Shown in pieces: positions 9,055 through 19,016 of a stretch of 64,000 nt of DNA; the first letter of the stretch is position 1, and each line of letters begins with the position of its first letter. The DNA is from Clostridium sp. NkU-1. Lineage in GTDB: Bacteria > Bacillota_A > Clostridia > Lachnospirales > Lachnospiraceae. The notes beneath the pieces were generated by a model, which worked only from the letters and a program-made list of their open reading frames with translations, was not told the origin of the DNA and did not search any database. A program made the translations under genes and the position numbers. Location: contig BBDR01000020.1 of assembly GCA_001312405.1 (NCBI GenBank), forward strand, positions 1 to 64,000, written 5' to 3'.

Positions 9055-9976
9055 TTACAGTGATCTGGCCGCCTTAAGTGCCGTATCCAGGGCGCTCATC
9101 TTTGGTATCCCGATCTCTGTACCCGGCCTCCCTTCCCGGACTTTCTCTTCCACCATACTGCGGATCATATCATTTTTAACCAGAACACTGCCCCAGAGCC
9201 AGAGGTTTAGCTTATCCGCCGGACTCTTTAAATCCATCTTGGCAAAGGTATCCCGGATAAGTCCCCACAAAGCCGCCCCGCATTCCCGGTGAATGCGGAT
9301 GGCTTCCCGATCTCCCTGGGAAGCTGCCTGAAATGCAAATAAGGATAATCTGGCGATCTCTGACTTTTCCATAAGATTGGCGTTGATAAAATCGTCTATT
9401 TTTTTCCAGCGAATCAAGCCCTGTTTCCTCTATAATAAGAGGTGTGAGAACGGGACATTTGATTCGTCCGGACAGCTCATCTCCTACTGCTTTTAAGACT
9501 TTTAAGCCCATATCAAACCCACTTCCCTCATCGCTGATGATGTGGTTCCAGCCGCCGGTCCGGTATATGCTTCCTTTTTTTATCTCTCCCAAAGCATATC
9601 GAACCAGTCCCTGAGATGACTACCAGGGCCGGTTCTTCCGTCATGTGAAGGAACACCTGGCAGTCATTTAACACCAGAAGCCTTTCATGAGGAAATCCCA
9701 TCTCTTCAAAGCTGGACTTACAATCATGCTCATCTGACGGAGAATCGATCCCGCTGGCTGCTACACAAATCCCCAGACAACAGCCGGGATCCAGTTTTAA
9801 CTCATCAAGCGCCGGGAGCACCAGACTACGGTATCGAAGCCGGCTTTTTCCATTCCATCCGTATTGAGACTGCATCCCGGTGCCGTAAATTCTCCAAGTA
9901 CAGCCCCATCCGGATCACAGATTTTTAGCCGCCCGTTGGTTCCACCAATATCCAATCCTGCATAATATCCTATCAT
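9055..9976 (-). CDS. BadF/BadG-type N-acetylglucosamine kinase-like protein (frameshifted)
   Basis: The reconstructed protein is about 307 aa and starts at ATG 9976 (MIGYYAGLDIGGTNGRLK) behind a GGAGG site. The ASKHA phosphate-1 motif is GLDIGGTNGRLK, the phosphate-2 region is VVISGTGSICFG, and GGWNHIISDEGSGFDMG is the signature of GlcNAc-kinase-like members of the BadF/BadG/BcrA/BcrD family. At least three indels (near 9865, 9590 and 9410) split the frame. Pieces join smoothly, so error is likelier than decay, though four pieces in 0.9 kb leave room for a real pseudogene. It lies directly downstream of the retron RT on the same strand with about 150 nt between; no mechanistic link is evident. 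Confidence 0.72.
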
Positions 9977-10128
9977 GATACTTTCCTCCATATAGTTTTA
10001 CTTCCATGGAACAATCAAATCCCATGACCCGTTCCAGAATCCGTGGACGTTCAGCCTTTAAGGGCATTTTGTAAAAACGCTCCATAAAACTTACATAAGT
10101 CTCTGATTCCCTGTTGAGGCTTCTTCGA
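9977..10128 (-). other. Short gap between RT and kinase with an uncertain small frame
   Basis: A frame from TTG 10148 to 9915 reads ESETYVSFMERFYKMPLKAE then RPRILERVMGFDCSMEVKLY. It overlaps both the RT end and the kinase start. It could be a C-terminal tail of the RT after another indel, a tiny gene, or noise. No motif is recognisable. Confidence 0.25.
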
Positions 10129-11117
10129 TCATTCTGATTTCCTGCCAAGTACAGCCAAAAGCTTTTGCTCTGCTTCTTTAAACCACTGATCCTCAGGATT
10201 TATCAAAAGGACATACTGTATTCTTCCTATAAGAGAATGAAGATACTGACTCTCCGGAACCCGTGAATCACTTTTGCTCCTCTCCAGGTGGGACTTTACC
10301 CCGTATTTCAGGCAGTAAAAAAATCTCCTGCCGCAGCTTTCTTCTGTAATCCCCCGAAACCTGTAGTTTCTCATTGACCACGATACCCGTGACAGACTGT
10401 CTTCCGTTGCGGTATAGAATCCTGGTCTTCGTTTCATTCACTTCAAACCCCATGGCATTTAAAAAAACCGGAGACCTTCCGGATAACCAGGCCCGGATTA
10501 AAATCACCGGAAAACGTCATATCATCACAGTACCTGGTATAGGAGATTCCTTTATTCCCGCACCATTTGTTTATGGATTCATCAAAATCCTTCATGACCA
10601 GGTTGGAAACTGCGGGCGATGTGGGAGCCCCTGAGGCAGAAATTCGTTGCAGCAGCATAAGGCAGTCAGCATGGTTCCTACTGCAGGAGGGAAATACCTG
10701 ACAGGAAACGCGCTTTTTAACACCATGGGAAATGAAATACTTCCGAAAAAATCTTTTATATCCAGCTTCACCACCACATTTTTTTCCTGTATGGACCCTG
10801 GCATTGGACACCACTCCTGCGCCTTTGTGATAGGCTGTGGCACAGCCGGAGACCGCATATCCGTCCAGGATATGATGCAGGATATTTCTCTGTATTCTCA
10901 TCAGCATGTAATCCGGCACCATAAGGCTCCGTGTTCTTCCGTCTCTCTTTGGAATACGGACGGTATGATAATGACGTTCCGTATGGTTGCTGAAGGCATA
11001 AAGACATGCCATTATCTTCTGGTCCGGCCAACTGGTGTTCCCCAGAAGTCGGAAAGATAACAGCATGTCCCTGTAATACTCCGGCGTACAGTATTTCCAT
11101 AAATCTGTCTTATACAT
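10129..11117 (-). CDS. Retron reverse transcriptase (frameshifted in assembly)
   Basis: The reconstructed RT is about 329 aa, a usual retron RT size. The start is ATG 11117 (MYKTDLWKYCTPEYY) behind GGAGG. The hallmarks appear in order: RIPKRDGRTRSLMVP, the retron-specific NAxxH box as VSNARVH, catalytic strand VVKLDIKDFFGSIS, QGAPTSPAVSNLV, the catalytic ISYTRYCDDMTFSG (YxDD), and the retron-specific VTG box as SVTGIVVNEKLQVS. The tail is YLHSLIGRIQYVLLINP. Frame breaks lie at a T7 run near 10780, C4 near 10628, A7 near 10457 and A7 near 10315, all single-base type. An msr-msd RNA lies immediately upstream on the same strand. The enzyme is expected to copy msd into msDNA. No fused effector domain is present. 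Confidence 0.93.
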
Positions 11118-11168
11118 CGGCTCCTCCATACCAGTTATATTTTTAAAATTCTTCCTTATTCCCGAAAA

Positions 11169-11184
11169 AACAGCAGAAGCAATA
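11169..11184. repeat. Retron a2 inverted repeat
   Basis: This 16-nt arm is the exact reverse complement of 11437-11452 (core ACAGCAGAAGCAATA on the plus strand here). In retron biology a1/a2 pairing forms the stem that presents the priming 2'-OH. Confidence 0.9.
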
Positions 11185-11436
11185 CAATCAAGATGCCGTA
11201 AGATGCGAAGATGTACAAGCCGCAGGCGGAAGCACATGCAATGTGCGGAAGTACTTCGCAGCAGATTACGGCCTTTTCCCATACCATGAAAATCCCGGCA
11301 GCGACTCGCTGCCCGGCCGTAGGTCCATTCAACCGGCAGCTAAGAAAAACACGCTTTGCAAGCTTTTCTTAGCTGCCACGGTATTCACCAAATGAATATG
11401 CTTGCATATCGCCCGGCTCATTACCTGCGGAAATAC

Positions 11437-11452
11437 TATTGCTTCTGCTGTT
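11437..11452. repeat. Retron a1 inverted repeat
   Basis: Partner of 11169-11184, 252 nt away, with no mismatch over 16 bp. It lies at the 5' end of the minus-strand RNA, next to the candidate priming G at 11436. Confidence 0.9.
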
Positions 11453-11573
11453 ATGATTATTATTCTATCACAATGGGGTCAAATATACCACTGTTTTGCT
11501 TTGCTAAATATCTCTGAAATCCTCTCTAAATAATAATTTGCGTTAATGCGTCGAAGTTTAACGTGCAAAAGCG

Positions 11574-11602
11574 TTGACAACTCCCCTTCAATGGATTACA
11601 AT
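11574..11602 (+). promoter_or_regulatory. Sigma-A-type promoter of the aro operon
   Basis: TTGACA at 11574-11579, a 17-nt spacer and TACAAT at 11597-11602, 37 nt before the aroF start. Confidence 0.85.
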
Positions 11603-11638
11603 GGGGATTAAATATTTGCAAAAGAAAGGTAGAAATAT

Positions 11639-12652
11639 ATGATCATTATTATGAAAGCAAATGCTTCCGAGGAAGCAGTAGATAAAATCAAGCACTTAAT
11701 CGAATCAAACGGACTTCAGGCCCATTTATCAAAAGGGACGGAAGTAACTATAGTAGGCGTTGTAGGCGATAAGACAAAGCTCCAGGGCACAAACATCGAG
11801 ATGCTGGAAGGTGTTGACAAAATCGTTGCCGTGACCGAAACCTACAAGCTGGTGAACAAAAAAATTTCATCCGGAAGATTCCGTCATAACCATTGGAAAC
11901 GCAAAAATCGGTCCGGGCCATCTCACCATAATGGCCGGTCCATGTGCCATTGAAAATCACGATATGGTCCTGGAAACTGCATTTGCAGTAAAAAAAGCAG
12001 GCGCCCAGTTCCTGCGCGGCGGTGCTACAAGCCCAGGACCTCTCCTTACGCATTCCAGGGCCTGGAAGAGGAAGGGCTGAAATACATGAAGGAAGCCAGG
12101 GAAGCCACCGGACTTAACATCGTTTGTGAGGTTACAAGCCTGCGTGCTCTTGAAACGTCTGTAAAATATGTGGACATGATCCAGATCGGCGCACGGAACA
12201 TGCAGAATTTCGAGCTTTTAAAAGAAGCTGGAAAAGCCGGTATTCCGGTTCTCTTAAAGAGAGGTCTGTCCGCCACCATTGATGAATGGCTGAATGCTGC
12301 AGAATACATCGCCTCCGAAGGAAATCCAAATATCGTTCTTTGCGAACGAGGCATCCGTACCTACGAAACTGCCACCAGAAACACTCTGGATATCAGCGCC
12401 GTACCGGTTATCCGCGCAAAGAGCCACCTTCCCATCATCATTGACCCAAGCCATGCCACCGGAGTGCGGGCTTATATTGAGCCGATTTCCAAGGCTGCCA
12501 TAGCAGTCGGGGCCGACGGGCTGATTGTGGAAGTCCATCCCTGCCCATCCTGCGCCCTGTCCGACGGCCCCCAGTCCCTGACCTTTGAACAGTTTGAAAA
12601 TCTGATAGGAGAATTAAGGCCTTACGCCAAGCTTGCGGGGAGGACATCTTAA
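11639..12652 (+). CDS. aroF: 3-deoxy-7-phosphoheptulonate (DAHP) synthase, type I beta (frameshifted)
   Basis: It condenses PEP with erythrose-4-phosphate, the first shikimate-pathway step. About 337 aa; ATG 11639 follows AAAGGTAG. Residues 1-70 are the ferredoxin-like regulatory domain of the beta-type enzymes ([17 protein letters not shown]). The barrel carries [19 protein letters not shown](Y)[11 protein letters not shown] after frame repair, KRG, and IIDPSHATG with the metal-binding His. Two indels occur: an A7 run near 11857 and a lost base near 12026 (GCTACAAG for GCTTACAAG). The stop overlaps the tyrA start by one base, showing translational coupling. Confidence 0.92.
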
Positions 12653-13748
12653 TGAGTGATGCCGCTATTGCCTTTATCGGGCTTGGTCTCATCGGCGGCT
12701 CTATCGCCAGAGGGATCAAGCGTGAAGAACCTGATACAAAAATCATGGCCTACATGCGCACCCGTTCCAGGCTTTTGCAGGCAAAAGAAGACGGGATCGT
12801 GGATGTCATCTTAGAGGGCATCGGAGAAGAGCTGCGGGAATGCGATCTTATCTTCCTCTGTACTCCTGTGGAGTACAACGCAAAGTATCTGTCGGAAATC
12901 CAGCCCTTCCTAAAACCGGGAGCAATAATCACCGACGTAGGAAGCACCAAGACGGACATTCACGAAGAGGTAAGCCGTCTTGGCCTGGAAAGCCAGTTTG
13001 TGGGAGGGCACCCGATGGCCGGTTCGGAAAAGACCGGATATGAAAATTCCACCGACCATTTACTTGAAAATGCTTATTATATCATTACCCCTACCGCGTC
13101 TTCCACAGAGGAACAGGTGAACCGCCTGGTGCGGATCGCGGGGCTAATCGGCTCTATCCCCCTTGTTCTCGATTATCATGAACATGACTTTATTACAGCC
13201 GCGATCAGCCATCTGCCCCATATCGTGGCCTCCAGCCTGGTGAACCTTGTAAAGGCTTCTGACAATAAAGAGGGACTTATGAAGCGGCTTGCAGCCGGAG
13301 GCTTTAAGGATATTACAAGAATTGCCTCCTCCTCACCGGAAATGTGGGAGCAGATCTGTATGACAAACAGCCAGAATCTTTCCATGATCCTGGAACGGTA
13401 CATTGCCTCCTTAAGCCAGGTCCTGGACGAGCTTAGGGCAAATGACAATCAATATATATACCAGCTTTTTGAAACTTCCAGGGATTACCGCAACTCCTTT
13501 TCAGAAAAGGTTCCGGGCCTCATTGCGCCGGAGTATTCCTTTACAGTAGACATGCTGACGAAGTGGGCGCCATCTCTACCTTGTCCGTCATCCTGGCCGC
13601 TAAGGGAATCAGTATTAAGAATATCGGCATCAACCACAACAGAGAGCACGGAGAAGGAACTTTAAGGATTGCGTTTTATGACAAAGAAACCATGGATAAC
13701 GCATGGAAGCAGCTGGAACGGTACCACTATGATTTAATTTCAAATTAA
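12652..13748 (+). CDS. tyrA: Prephenate dehydrogenase with C-terminal ACT domain (frameshifted)
   Basis: It oxidatively decarboxylates prephenate in tyrosine synthesis. The N-terminal NAD(P) motif is [13 protein letters not shown]. The catalytic region holds [13 protein letters not shown] and [14 protein letters not shown]. The C-terminal ACT regulatory domain starts at [18 protein letters not shown] and ends near 13748. One base is missing near 13556 (VDM-PDEVGAIS after repair), which splits off the ACT domain in the raw sequence. About 365 aa. ATG 12652 overlaps the aroF stop. Feedback control by tyrosine through the ACT domain is usual in the family. Confidence 0.92.
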
Positions 13749-13762
13749 TAGAGAGGATTCCT

Positions 13763-15039
13763 ATGAAATTCACAAAAGCCTCCCCTTTAAAGGGCGAAAT
13801 AACCATACCAGGTGACAAATCCATCTCTCACCGCAGTGTGATGTTTGGTTCCATTGCAAAGGGAACCACGGAAATCAGCCACTTTCTCCAAGGGGCCGAC
13901 TGCCTTTCCACCATCTCCTGCTTCAGGAAAATGGGAATACAGATTGAAAACAGCAATGACACCGTTATTGTCCATGGAAACGGACTCCGTGGCTTAAAAA
14001 AACCGGAAACCATCTTAGACTGCGGAAACAGCGGTACCACCACACGCCTGATCTCCGGTCTTTTAGCTGCCCAGGATTTTGACGTAACCATAACCGGTGA
14101 CGAATCCATTCAAAAGCGTCCCATGAAACGCATTATGGAGCCGCTATCCTGATGGGGGCTGATATAAAGAGCGTAAAGGAAAATGGCTGCGCTCCCCTTT
14201 CCATAACCGGTAAAAAGCTTCACGGCATCCATTATACCAGCCCCGTGGCCTCTGCCCAGATAAAATCCTGCATTCTTTTAGCCGGACTGTATGCAGAAGG
14301 CGAGACAAAGGTTACGGAACCCTATGTATCCAGAAATCATTCTGAAATCATGCTGAAGTACTTTGGTGCCAGTGTGAAGACAGAAGGAACCACCGCCTGT
14401 ATTACTCCTGCGGTAGAACTCTACGGCAATAAAATTATTGTTCCGGGGGACATCTCTTCTGCTGCTTACTTTATTGCGGCAGGACTGATGATTCCGGATT
14501 CGGAAATACTGATAAAGCATGTAGGCATTAACCCCACCCGGGACGGAATCATTCATGTTTGCCGGGATATGGGAGCAGATATCACCCTTTTGGAGGTAAA
14601 TACGGATTCCGGGGAACCCACTGCGGATATTCTGGTAAAATCCGGCTCACTCCACGGCGTTACAATTGGCGGAGCTATCATACCTACCCTCATCGACGAG
14701 CTTCCCATGATCGCCGCCATGGCCTGTTTTGCAGAAGGGGAAACCATTATCAAGGATGCAGCAGAATTAAAGGTAAAGGAATCCAATCGTATTGAGGTCA
14801 TGGTGAAGAATCTGTCTGCCATGGGAGCCGATGTTGCAGAAACAGAGGATGGCATGATCATCAGAGGGGGAAAGCCTCTTCACGGCACTGTCATAGACAG
14901 CAAACTGGATCACCGGATCGCCATGACCTTTGCTGTGACCGGGCTGTGTGCAGATGGGGAAACAGAAATCCTAGGCGCAGAATGCGTGAATATCTCATAT
15001 CCGGGTTTTTATCAGGATCTGGAGCGATTAATGAAATAA
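13763..15039 (+). CDS. aroA: EPSP synthase (frameshifted)
   Basis: It makes 5-enolpyruvylshikimate-3-phosphate from PEP and shikimate-3-phosphate. About 425 aa; ATG 13763 after AGAGAGG. The N-terminal signature is [14 protein letters not shown], the second is [15 protein letters not shown], and [11 protein letters not shown] and [12 protein letters not shown] lie near the end, all active-site motifs. One C is missing near 14147 (TCCTGATG for TCCCTGATG), making a false stop. It is the third gene of the aroF-tyrA-aroA operon and ends in a terminator. Confidence 0.93.
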
Positions 15040-15069
15040 AATAAATCAGTCATGCATTTATATCTGATT

Positions 15070-15112
15070 ACATAAATGCCGGTAGAACGTAAGTTCAGCC
15101 GGCATTTTTATT
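15070..15112. terminator. Terminator shared by convergent aroA and hydrolase genes
   Basis: The stem AATGCCGG...CCGGCATT, with a GAAC/GTTC inner pair, is followed by TTTTATT on the plus strand. Confidence 0.85.
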
Positions 15113-15116
15113 GGAT

Positions 15117-15629
15117 TTATAAAACTTCTATCTGGCACATCTTCATGGCCTCTAACGCATTCTCATGGCTTTTTAAAGTCACACCGGCACAGCAGGAGGA
15201 GTCCACCAGCACTGGAATCTCCGGAAGAAAAGCTTTGACCAGCAGGGCATTGGAAATTACGCAGATGTCCGTACATAAGCCTACCAATTCAATGGATTCA
15301 TACTCTCTTTCTGTCACATATTCTCCCAGCACTGCGCTTCCAAAAGTGGTTTTTTCAAAACGCTTTCCCTGAAACTCCTTTAAGGAATCATCAAGTTCCC
15401 AGCCGGCAGTTCCCCTGACACAATGAACCACCGGAAGCTTTTTCCCCTCCTGAGAATTAAGATAATTCTCCTCATGGGTATCCAGGGTGAAGATCACCTC
15501 ATCTCCTGCTTCCTGATATTCCTCTATTTTTCTTTTTACCTTAGGAACGATAGACACCGCCTCCGGGGTTCCCAGGGAGCCGTCGATAAAATCCTTTTGC
15601 ATATCTACAACGATCAATAACTTTTTCAT
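15117..15629 (-). CDS. Isochorismatase-family cysteine hydrolase (nicotinamidase-related)
   Basis: Intact, 170 aa. The start is ATG 15629 (MKKLLIVVDMQKDFID), 7 nt after GGAGG. Catalytic Asp lies in VDMQKDF, Lys in the KTTFGSA region and Cys in GLCTDICV, the Asp-Lys-Cys triad of the family. TLDTHEENY carries the usual metal-site residues. The closest role is nicotinamidase (nicotinamide to nicotinate), but related amidases share these motifs, so the substrate is not certain. Single gene, convergent with aroA. Confidence 0.85.
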   Translation of the reverse strand: MKKLLIVVDMQKDFIDGSLGTPEAVSIVPKVKRKIEEYQEAGDEVIFTLDTHEENYLNSQEGKKLPVVHCVRGTAGWELDDSLKEFQGKRFEKTTFGSAVLGEYVTEREYESIELVGLCTDICVISNALLVKAFLPEIPVLVDSSCCAGVTLKSHENALEAMKMCQIEVL

Positions 15630-15828
15630 GGACAAACCTCCAATAATAAATAGTATTTATAGTTTATCACATTTTGCACGCATAAGCATATTATTTTTCA
15701 TCACATTTTGCAGCAAGCAACAAAGAAGAATCGTGTGGATGTATCTTAATTAATGTAGTATAATTTTCTGATAACAATAAAAGTTGATATAAAGTGAATT
15801 ATATTAGCTTTGATCAGAAGGTAAGGTG

Positions 15829-16594
15829 ATGAAAATGCACAACAATGTTGAAGCGCTGTTTCATGGTTGGGAAGAAGCGCTAATATGGTCATGTCTGCAA
15901 GGTCATATGGGAAATTTTTTTTAGATAATGAAAAAAAATCCTGCATCTGCAATGATTGAAATTGGTGACTTCTGCTTTTTTTGCAGGCCAGCCAAATGCT
16001 GCTTTGTTTCATTCTCTTGAGGGCGAAAAACTGCTCATACCGAAAGATGGTACTTGGGGGGAACTGATAGAGCGTACTTTTGACAATCAGGTAAACAAAA
16101 TATTCCGCTATGCAATCAAAAAGGAACCGGATGTTTTTGATAAAGCAAAGCTTACTTCTTTCATTAATGCTCTCGATGATTGTTATGAGCTTCGGATGAT
16201 AGACAAAGAAGTATATGAATTAGCCCGAAAGGAAGCATGGTCTGTGGATTTATGTTCTCAGTTTAAAGATTATGCTGACTATCAACGCCGGGGATTGGGT
16301 ACGGCAATATTACACAATGGTGAATTGGTGGCCGGCGCTTCCCCTTATGCTGTTTATAATGATGGCATTGAAATAGAGATAGATACAAGGCCCGATTACA
16401 GAGGCAAGGGACTTGCGACAGTATGTGGAGCCAAATTGATACTTGAATGCCTGGCACGAAATATTTATCCAAGTTGGGACGCTCATGACTTGCGTTCTGT
16501 TGCTTTAGCGGAAAAACTCGGTTATCACCTCTCTCATCCATATGTGACATATGAACTGATGAGCAGGCAGGCAAATGAGCAAAACCCGTGTTGA
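15829..16594 (+). CDS. GNAT acetyltransferase, zwittermicin-resistance-like (frameshifted)
   Basis: The reconstructed protein is about 255 aa. The start at 15829 or 15835 follows AAGGTG. The N-terminal part reads ALFHGWEEALIWSCLQGHMG and continues through two homopolymer indels (T8 near 15916, A8 near 15932) into GDFCFFAGQPN. This matches the two-lobed GNAT family related to zwittermicin A acetyltransferases. The acetyl-CoA site is RPDYRGKGLATVCGAKLI, followed by LAEKLGYHL. The natural substrate is unknown. Intergenic spacing and a terminator indicate a single-gene unit. Confidence 0.8.
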
Positions 16595-16599
16595 GGCAA

Positions 16600-16623
16600 A
16601 CAGGCAATTCCTGTCTTTTTCAA
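16600..16623 (+). terminator. Small terminator after the GNAT gene
   Basis: ACAGG-caatt-CCTGT followed by CTTTTT. Confidence 0.6.
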
Positions 16624-16631
16624 ATTAACAG

Positions 16632-16660
16632 TTGACAAATCCATACAGACGTATTAATAT
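16632..16660 (+). promoter_or_regulatory. Sigma-A-type promoter of the trpXYZ leader
   Basis: TTGACA at 16632-16637, a 17-nt spacer and TAATAT at 16655-16660, just before the T-box leader. Confidence 0.9.
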
Positions 16661-16666
16661 ACTGAT

Positions 16667-16957
16667 TAAATGAAATAATAATAAACCGTTGAAAAAGAAG
16701 AGTAAGCTTTCCATGCGATATTTCAGAGAGCCGCCGTTGGTGTGAGTGCGGTATAAAGCTGATAGCTGAATGGACTTTTGAGGGCGGCCCCGAACCATTG
16801 TTTCAGTAGGGGCTGACGGAGACCACAACCGTTATTTATCGTGGCATATATGTTAGTATATGAAAAGTGGGCTTTTATAAAGTCAATTTGAGTGGCACCG
16901 CGGATTGTATGATTCGTCTCAAGTACGTTTTTTTAGCGTACTTGGGACTTTTTTTAT
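16667..16957 (+). promoter_or_regulatory. T-box riboswitch leader, tryptophan specifier (controls trpXYZ)
   Basis: Landmarks in order: AAGAAGAGTAAGC at the stem-I start, CAGAGAGCCG, and the specifier loop GAA-TGG-ACTTTTGAG with TGG (Trp) at 16771-16773. The T-box sequence is GAGTGGCACCGCGG (about 16890-16903) and the terminator is GTCTCAAGTACG...CGTACTTGGGAC then TTTTTTT (16917-16956). It is expected to allow readthrough when tRNA-Trp is uncharged. The specifier agrees with the downstream predicted tryptophan transporter. Confidence 0.92.
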
Positions 16958-17019
16958 TTTCTGGATACCCGCTCACTCCCTCATTCTGTCAACGGAAACC
17001 ATTTTAAGGAGGAAATATT

Positions 17020-18091
17020 ATGAAAAAAATCAATCAAGACCCTGTTACTTGCAGCCCTGGCTGCTGCCGCACTCGCCGGCTGTTCTTCCAAGGCAGCTCC
17101 GGAAAAAACTGCTGATAATAATTCCACCCAGGCTTCTTCCAATACAGAGGCAGGGAGTGAAACTTCCAAAGACGGCACATCCTATACCATCGGCATCGGA
17201 CAGTTTGCAGAGCATGGTTCCCTTGACAACTGCCGGATCGGCTTTTTACAGGGCCTTGCAGAGGAAGGGATCGAGGAAGACAAGAACTTAACGGTCATGT
17301 ACGAAAATGCCCAGGCTGACGGAGGCACTGCAAGCCAGATCATAAACAACTTCTTTCCAAAAAAAGCGGATTTGATCTGCGCCATCGCCACCCCAATGGC
17401 CCAATCCGCCTACAGCGGTGCAAAGAAGGCCAATGTTCCTGTCATTTTCACGGCAGTTACGGATCCGACAGCCGCAGCCCTGGCAAAAGAGGACGGAAGT
17501 CCGGTGGGAGAAATCACCGGAACCAGCGACAAGCTTCCAGTGGAAAAACAGCTGGAAATGATCCGCAAGATTCTTCCCGATGCCAAGACCATCGGCATCC
17601 TTTACAGCACCAGTGAAGTAAACTCAGAAGCAGCGATCAGGGAATATAAAGCCGCTGCCGCTTCCTATGGCTTTGAAATCGTAGAAGGCCCTGTATCCGC
17701 AACCGCTGATATCCCTCTGGCAACTGACAGTATTCTGGAAAAGGTTGACTGCTTAAACAATTTAACGGACAACACGGTCGTAAGCTCTCTTCCTCTGATC
17801 CTGGATAAAGCCGGAAAGAAGAACATCCCCGTATTCGGCAGTGAAGTAGAGCAGGTAAAAATCGGCTGTCTGGCTTCCATGGGTCTTGATTATGTGGACT
17901 TGGGCAGGCAGACCGGTATCATGGCCGCAAAGGTATTAAAAGGCGAAGCAAAGGCAGGCGAAATGAACTTTGAAGTAATCAAAGAAGCCGCGTTCTACGG
18001 AAATTCAAAGGTTGCCGAAAACCTGGGAATCACCCTGCCGTCAGAGCTTACCAGCTCAGCCGCTGAAATTTTTACCGATATTACCCACTAG
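17020..18091 (+). CDS. trpX: Tryptophan ABC transporter substrate-binding lipoprotein (frameshifted in signal peptide)
   Basis: ATG 17020 follows AAGGAGG. After removing one A from the A7 run, the start reads MKKSIKTLLLAALAAAALAGCSS: a lipoprotein signal with lipobox LAGC. The mature part belongs to the ABC substrate-binding family with a periplasmic-binding fold (DUF534/PF04392 type): IGIGQFAEHGSLDNCRIGF, IATPMAQSAY, KTIGILYSTSEVNS, DYVDLGRQTGIMA. About 356 aa. Trp specificity is inferred from the Trp T-box and the trpXYZ arrangement. First gene of the operon. Confidence 0.85.
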
Positions 18092-18129
18092 TATTAACAA
18101 CAAGGAATATAATTGGAGGAAATTAAACC

Positions 18130-19016
18130 ATGTCAATCATACTTGGCGTTTTGGAAGAAGGCCTGATCTATGCCATTATGGCACTGGGCGTTTACATCAC
18201 TTATAAGATTCTGGATTTTCCGGACCTTTCTGTGGATGGAACCTTCCCTTTGGGAGGCGCAATCACCGTTACCCTGATCCTGGCCGGACTAAACCCGGTG
18301 GCAACGCTTTTCATTGCCTTTGCCGTTGGAGCCCTGGCCGGATGCATCACCGGCTTCATCCATGTAAAATTAAAGGTACGGGATCTTCTGTCAGGTATCA
18401 TTGTCATGACTGCCCTCTATTCTGTAAACCTAAGGGTGGCCGGAAAATCCAATGTTCCGTTTTTTTAACAGTGACACTATTTTCGAAAACAGCTTTGTAT
18501 ACGGTCTGTTTCCTGAAAAGCTTGCAGATATCAGCGTGGTGATCATATTGGCTGTCATCGTGGTGATCGCTAAGATTTTACTTGACCAGTATCTGAAGAC
18601 CCGCTCCGGTTATTTATTAAGGGCTGTGGGGGACAATGAGACCCTTGTCACCTCTCTTGCCAAGGACAAAGGCAAGGTAAAGATCATCGGCCTTGCCATC
18701 GCAAACGGCCTGGCCGCTCTGGCCGGTTCCGTATACTGCCAACAGAAAGGCTTTTTTTGAAATCAGTATGGGAACAGGAACCATGGTCATCGGCCTTGCC
18801 AATGTAATCATTGGAACAAAGCTGTTTAAAAAGATTGGGGTTGTGAAATCCACCACTGCAGTCATTATCGGCTCTATCATTTACAAAGCCTGCGTGTCAT
18901 TTGCCATATATCTGGGAATGGAAGCATCGGATTTAAAACTGATCACATCCGTGCTGTTCCTGGCCATTCTGGTACTCAGCAACGGCAGGGAAAAGAAGGT
19001 GAAACATCATGCTTGA
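18130..19016 (+). CDS. trpY: Tryptophan ABC transporter permease (frameshifted)
   Basis: ATG 18130 follows TTGGAGG. This hydrophobic, polytopic protein of about 295 aa belongs to the branched-chain-amino-acid-type permease family: LGVYITYKILDFPDLSVDGTF, LKVRDLLSGIIVMTALYSVN and YLLRAVGDNETLVTSLAKD, an EAA-like cytoplasmic loop. Two T7 runs (near 18466 and 18755) break the frame, and the next frame continues at once each time. Its end overlaps trpZ by 8 nt. It forms the membrane channel for substrate delivered by TrpX. Confidence 0.85.

Larger units (their letters stand above)
11169..11452 (-). ncRNA. Retron msr-msd non-coding RNA
   Basis: The RNA is about 284 nt, transcribed toward the RT, and bounded by perfect 16-bp inverted repeats a1 (11452-11437) and a2 (11184-11169). 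The G at 11436, next to a1, is the candidate branching guanosine. Inside, in minus-strand order, are a hairpin at 11409-11396 (ATATGC stem), a 14-bp hairpin pairing 11377-11364 with 11348-11335, a GC-rich hairpin around 11313-11297, and a long msd-type stem at 11272-11195 (GCCGTAA/TTACGGC base, then GCGAAG/CTTCGC, then branched inner stems). RT start lies 52 nt past a2. This arrangement is diagnostic for retrons. Exact msr/msd borders are inferred. Confidence 0.9.

Noticed and set aside
9055..9976. Sugar kinase as the retron effector
   Set aside because: Same strand and adjacent, but it has its own ribosome site and looks like an ordinary GlcNAc-kinase-like enzyme. Adjacency alone does not support a link, so it is left as an open question.
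10129..11117. Group II intron maturase
   Set aside because: No maturase or endonuclease domain and no intron domain V-like sequence seen; the NAxxH and VTG motifs and the a1/a2 repeats point to a retron.
15746..16012. An 88-aa minus-strand frame
   Set aside because: Antisense to the N-terminal part of the repaired GNAT gene.
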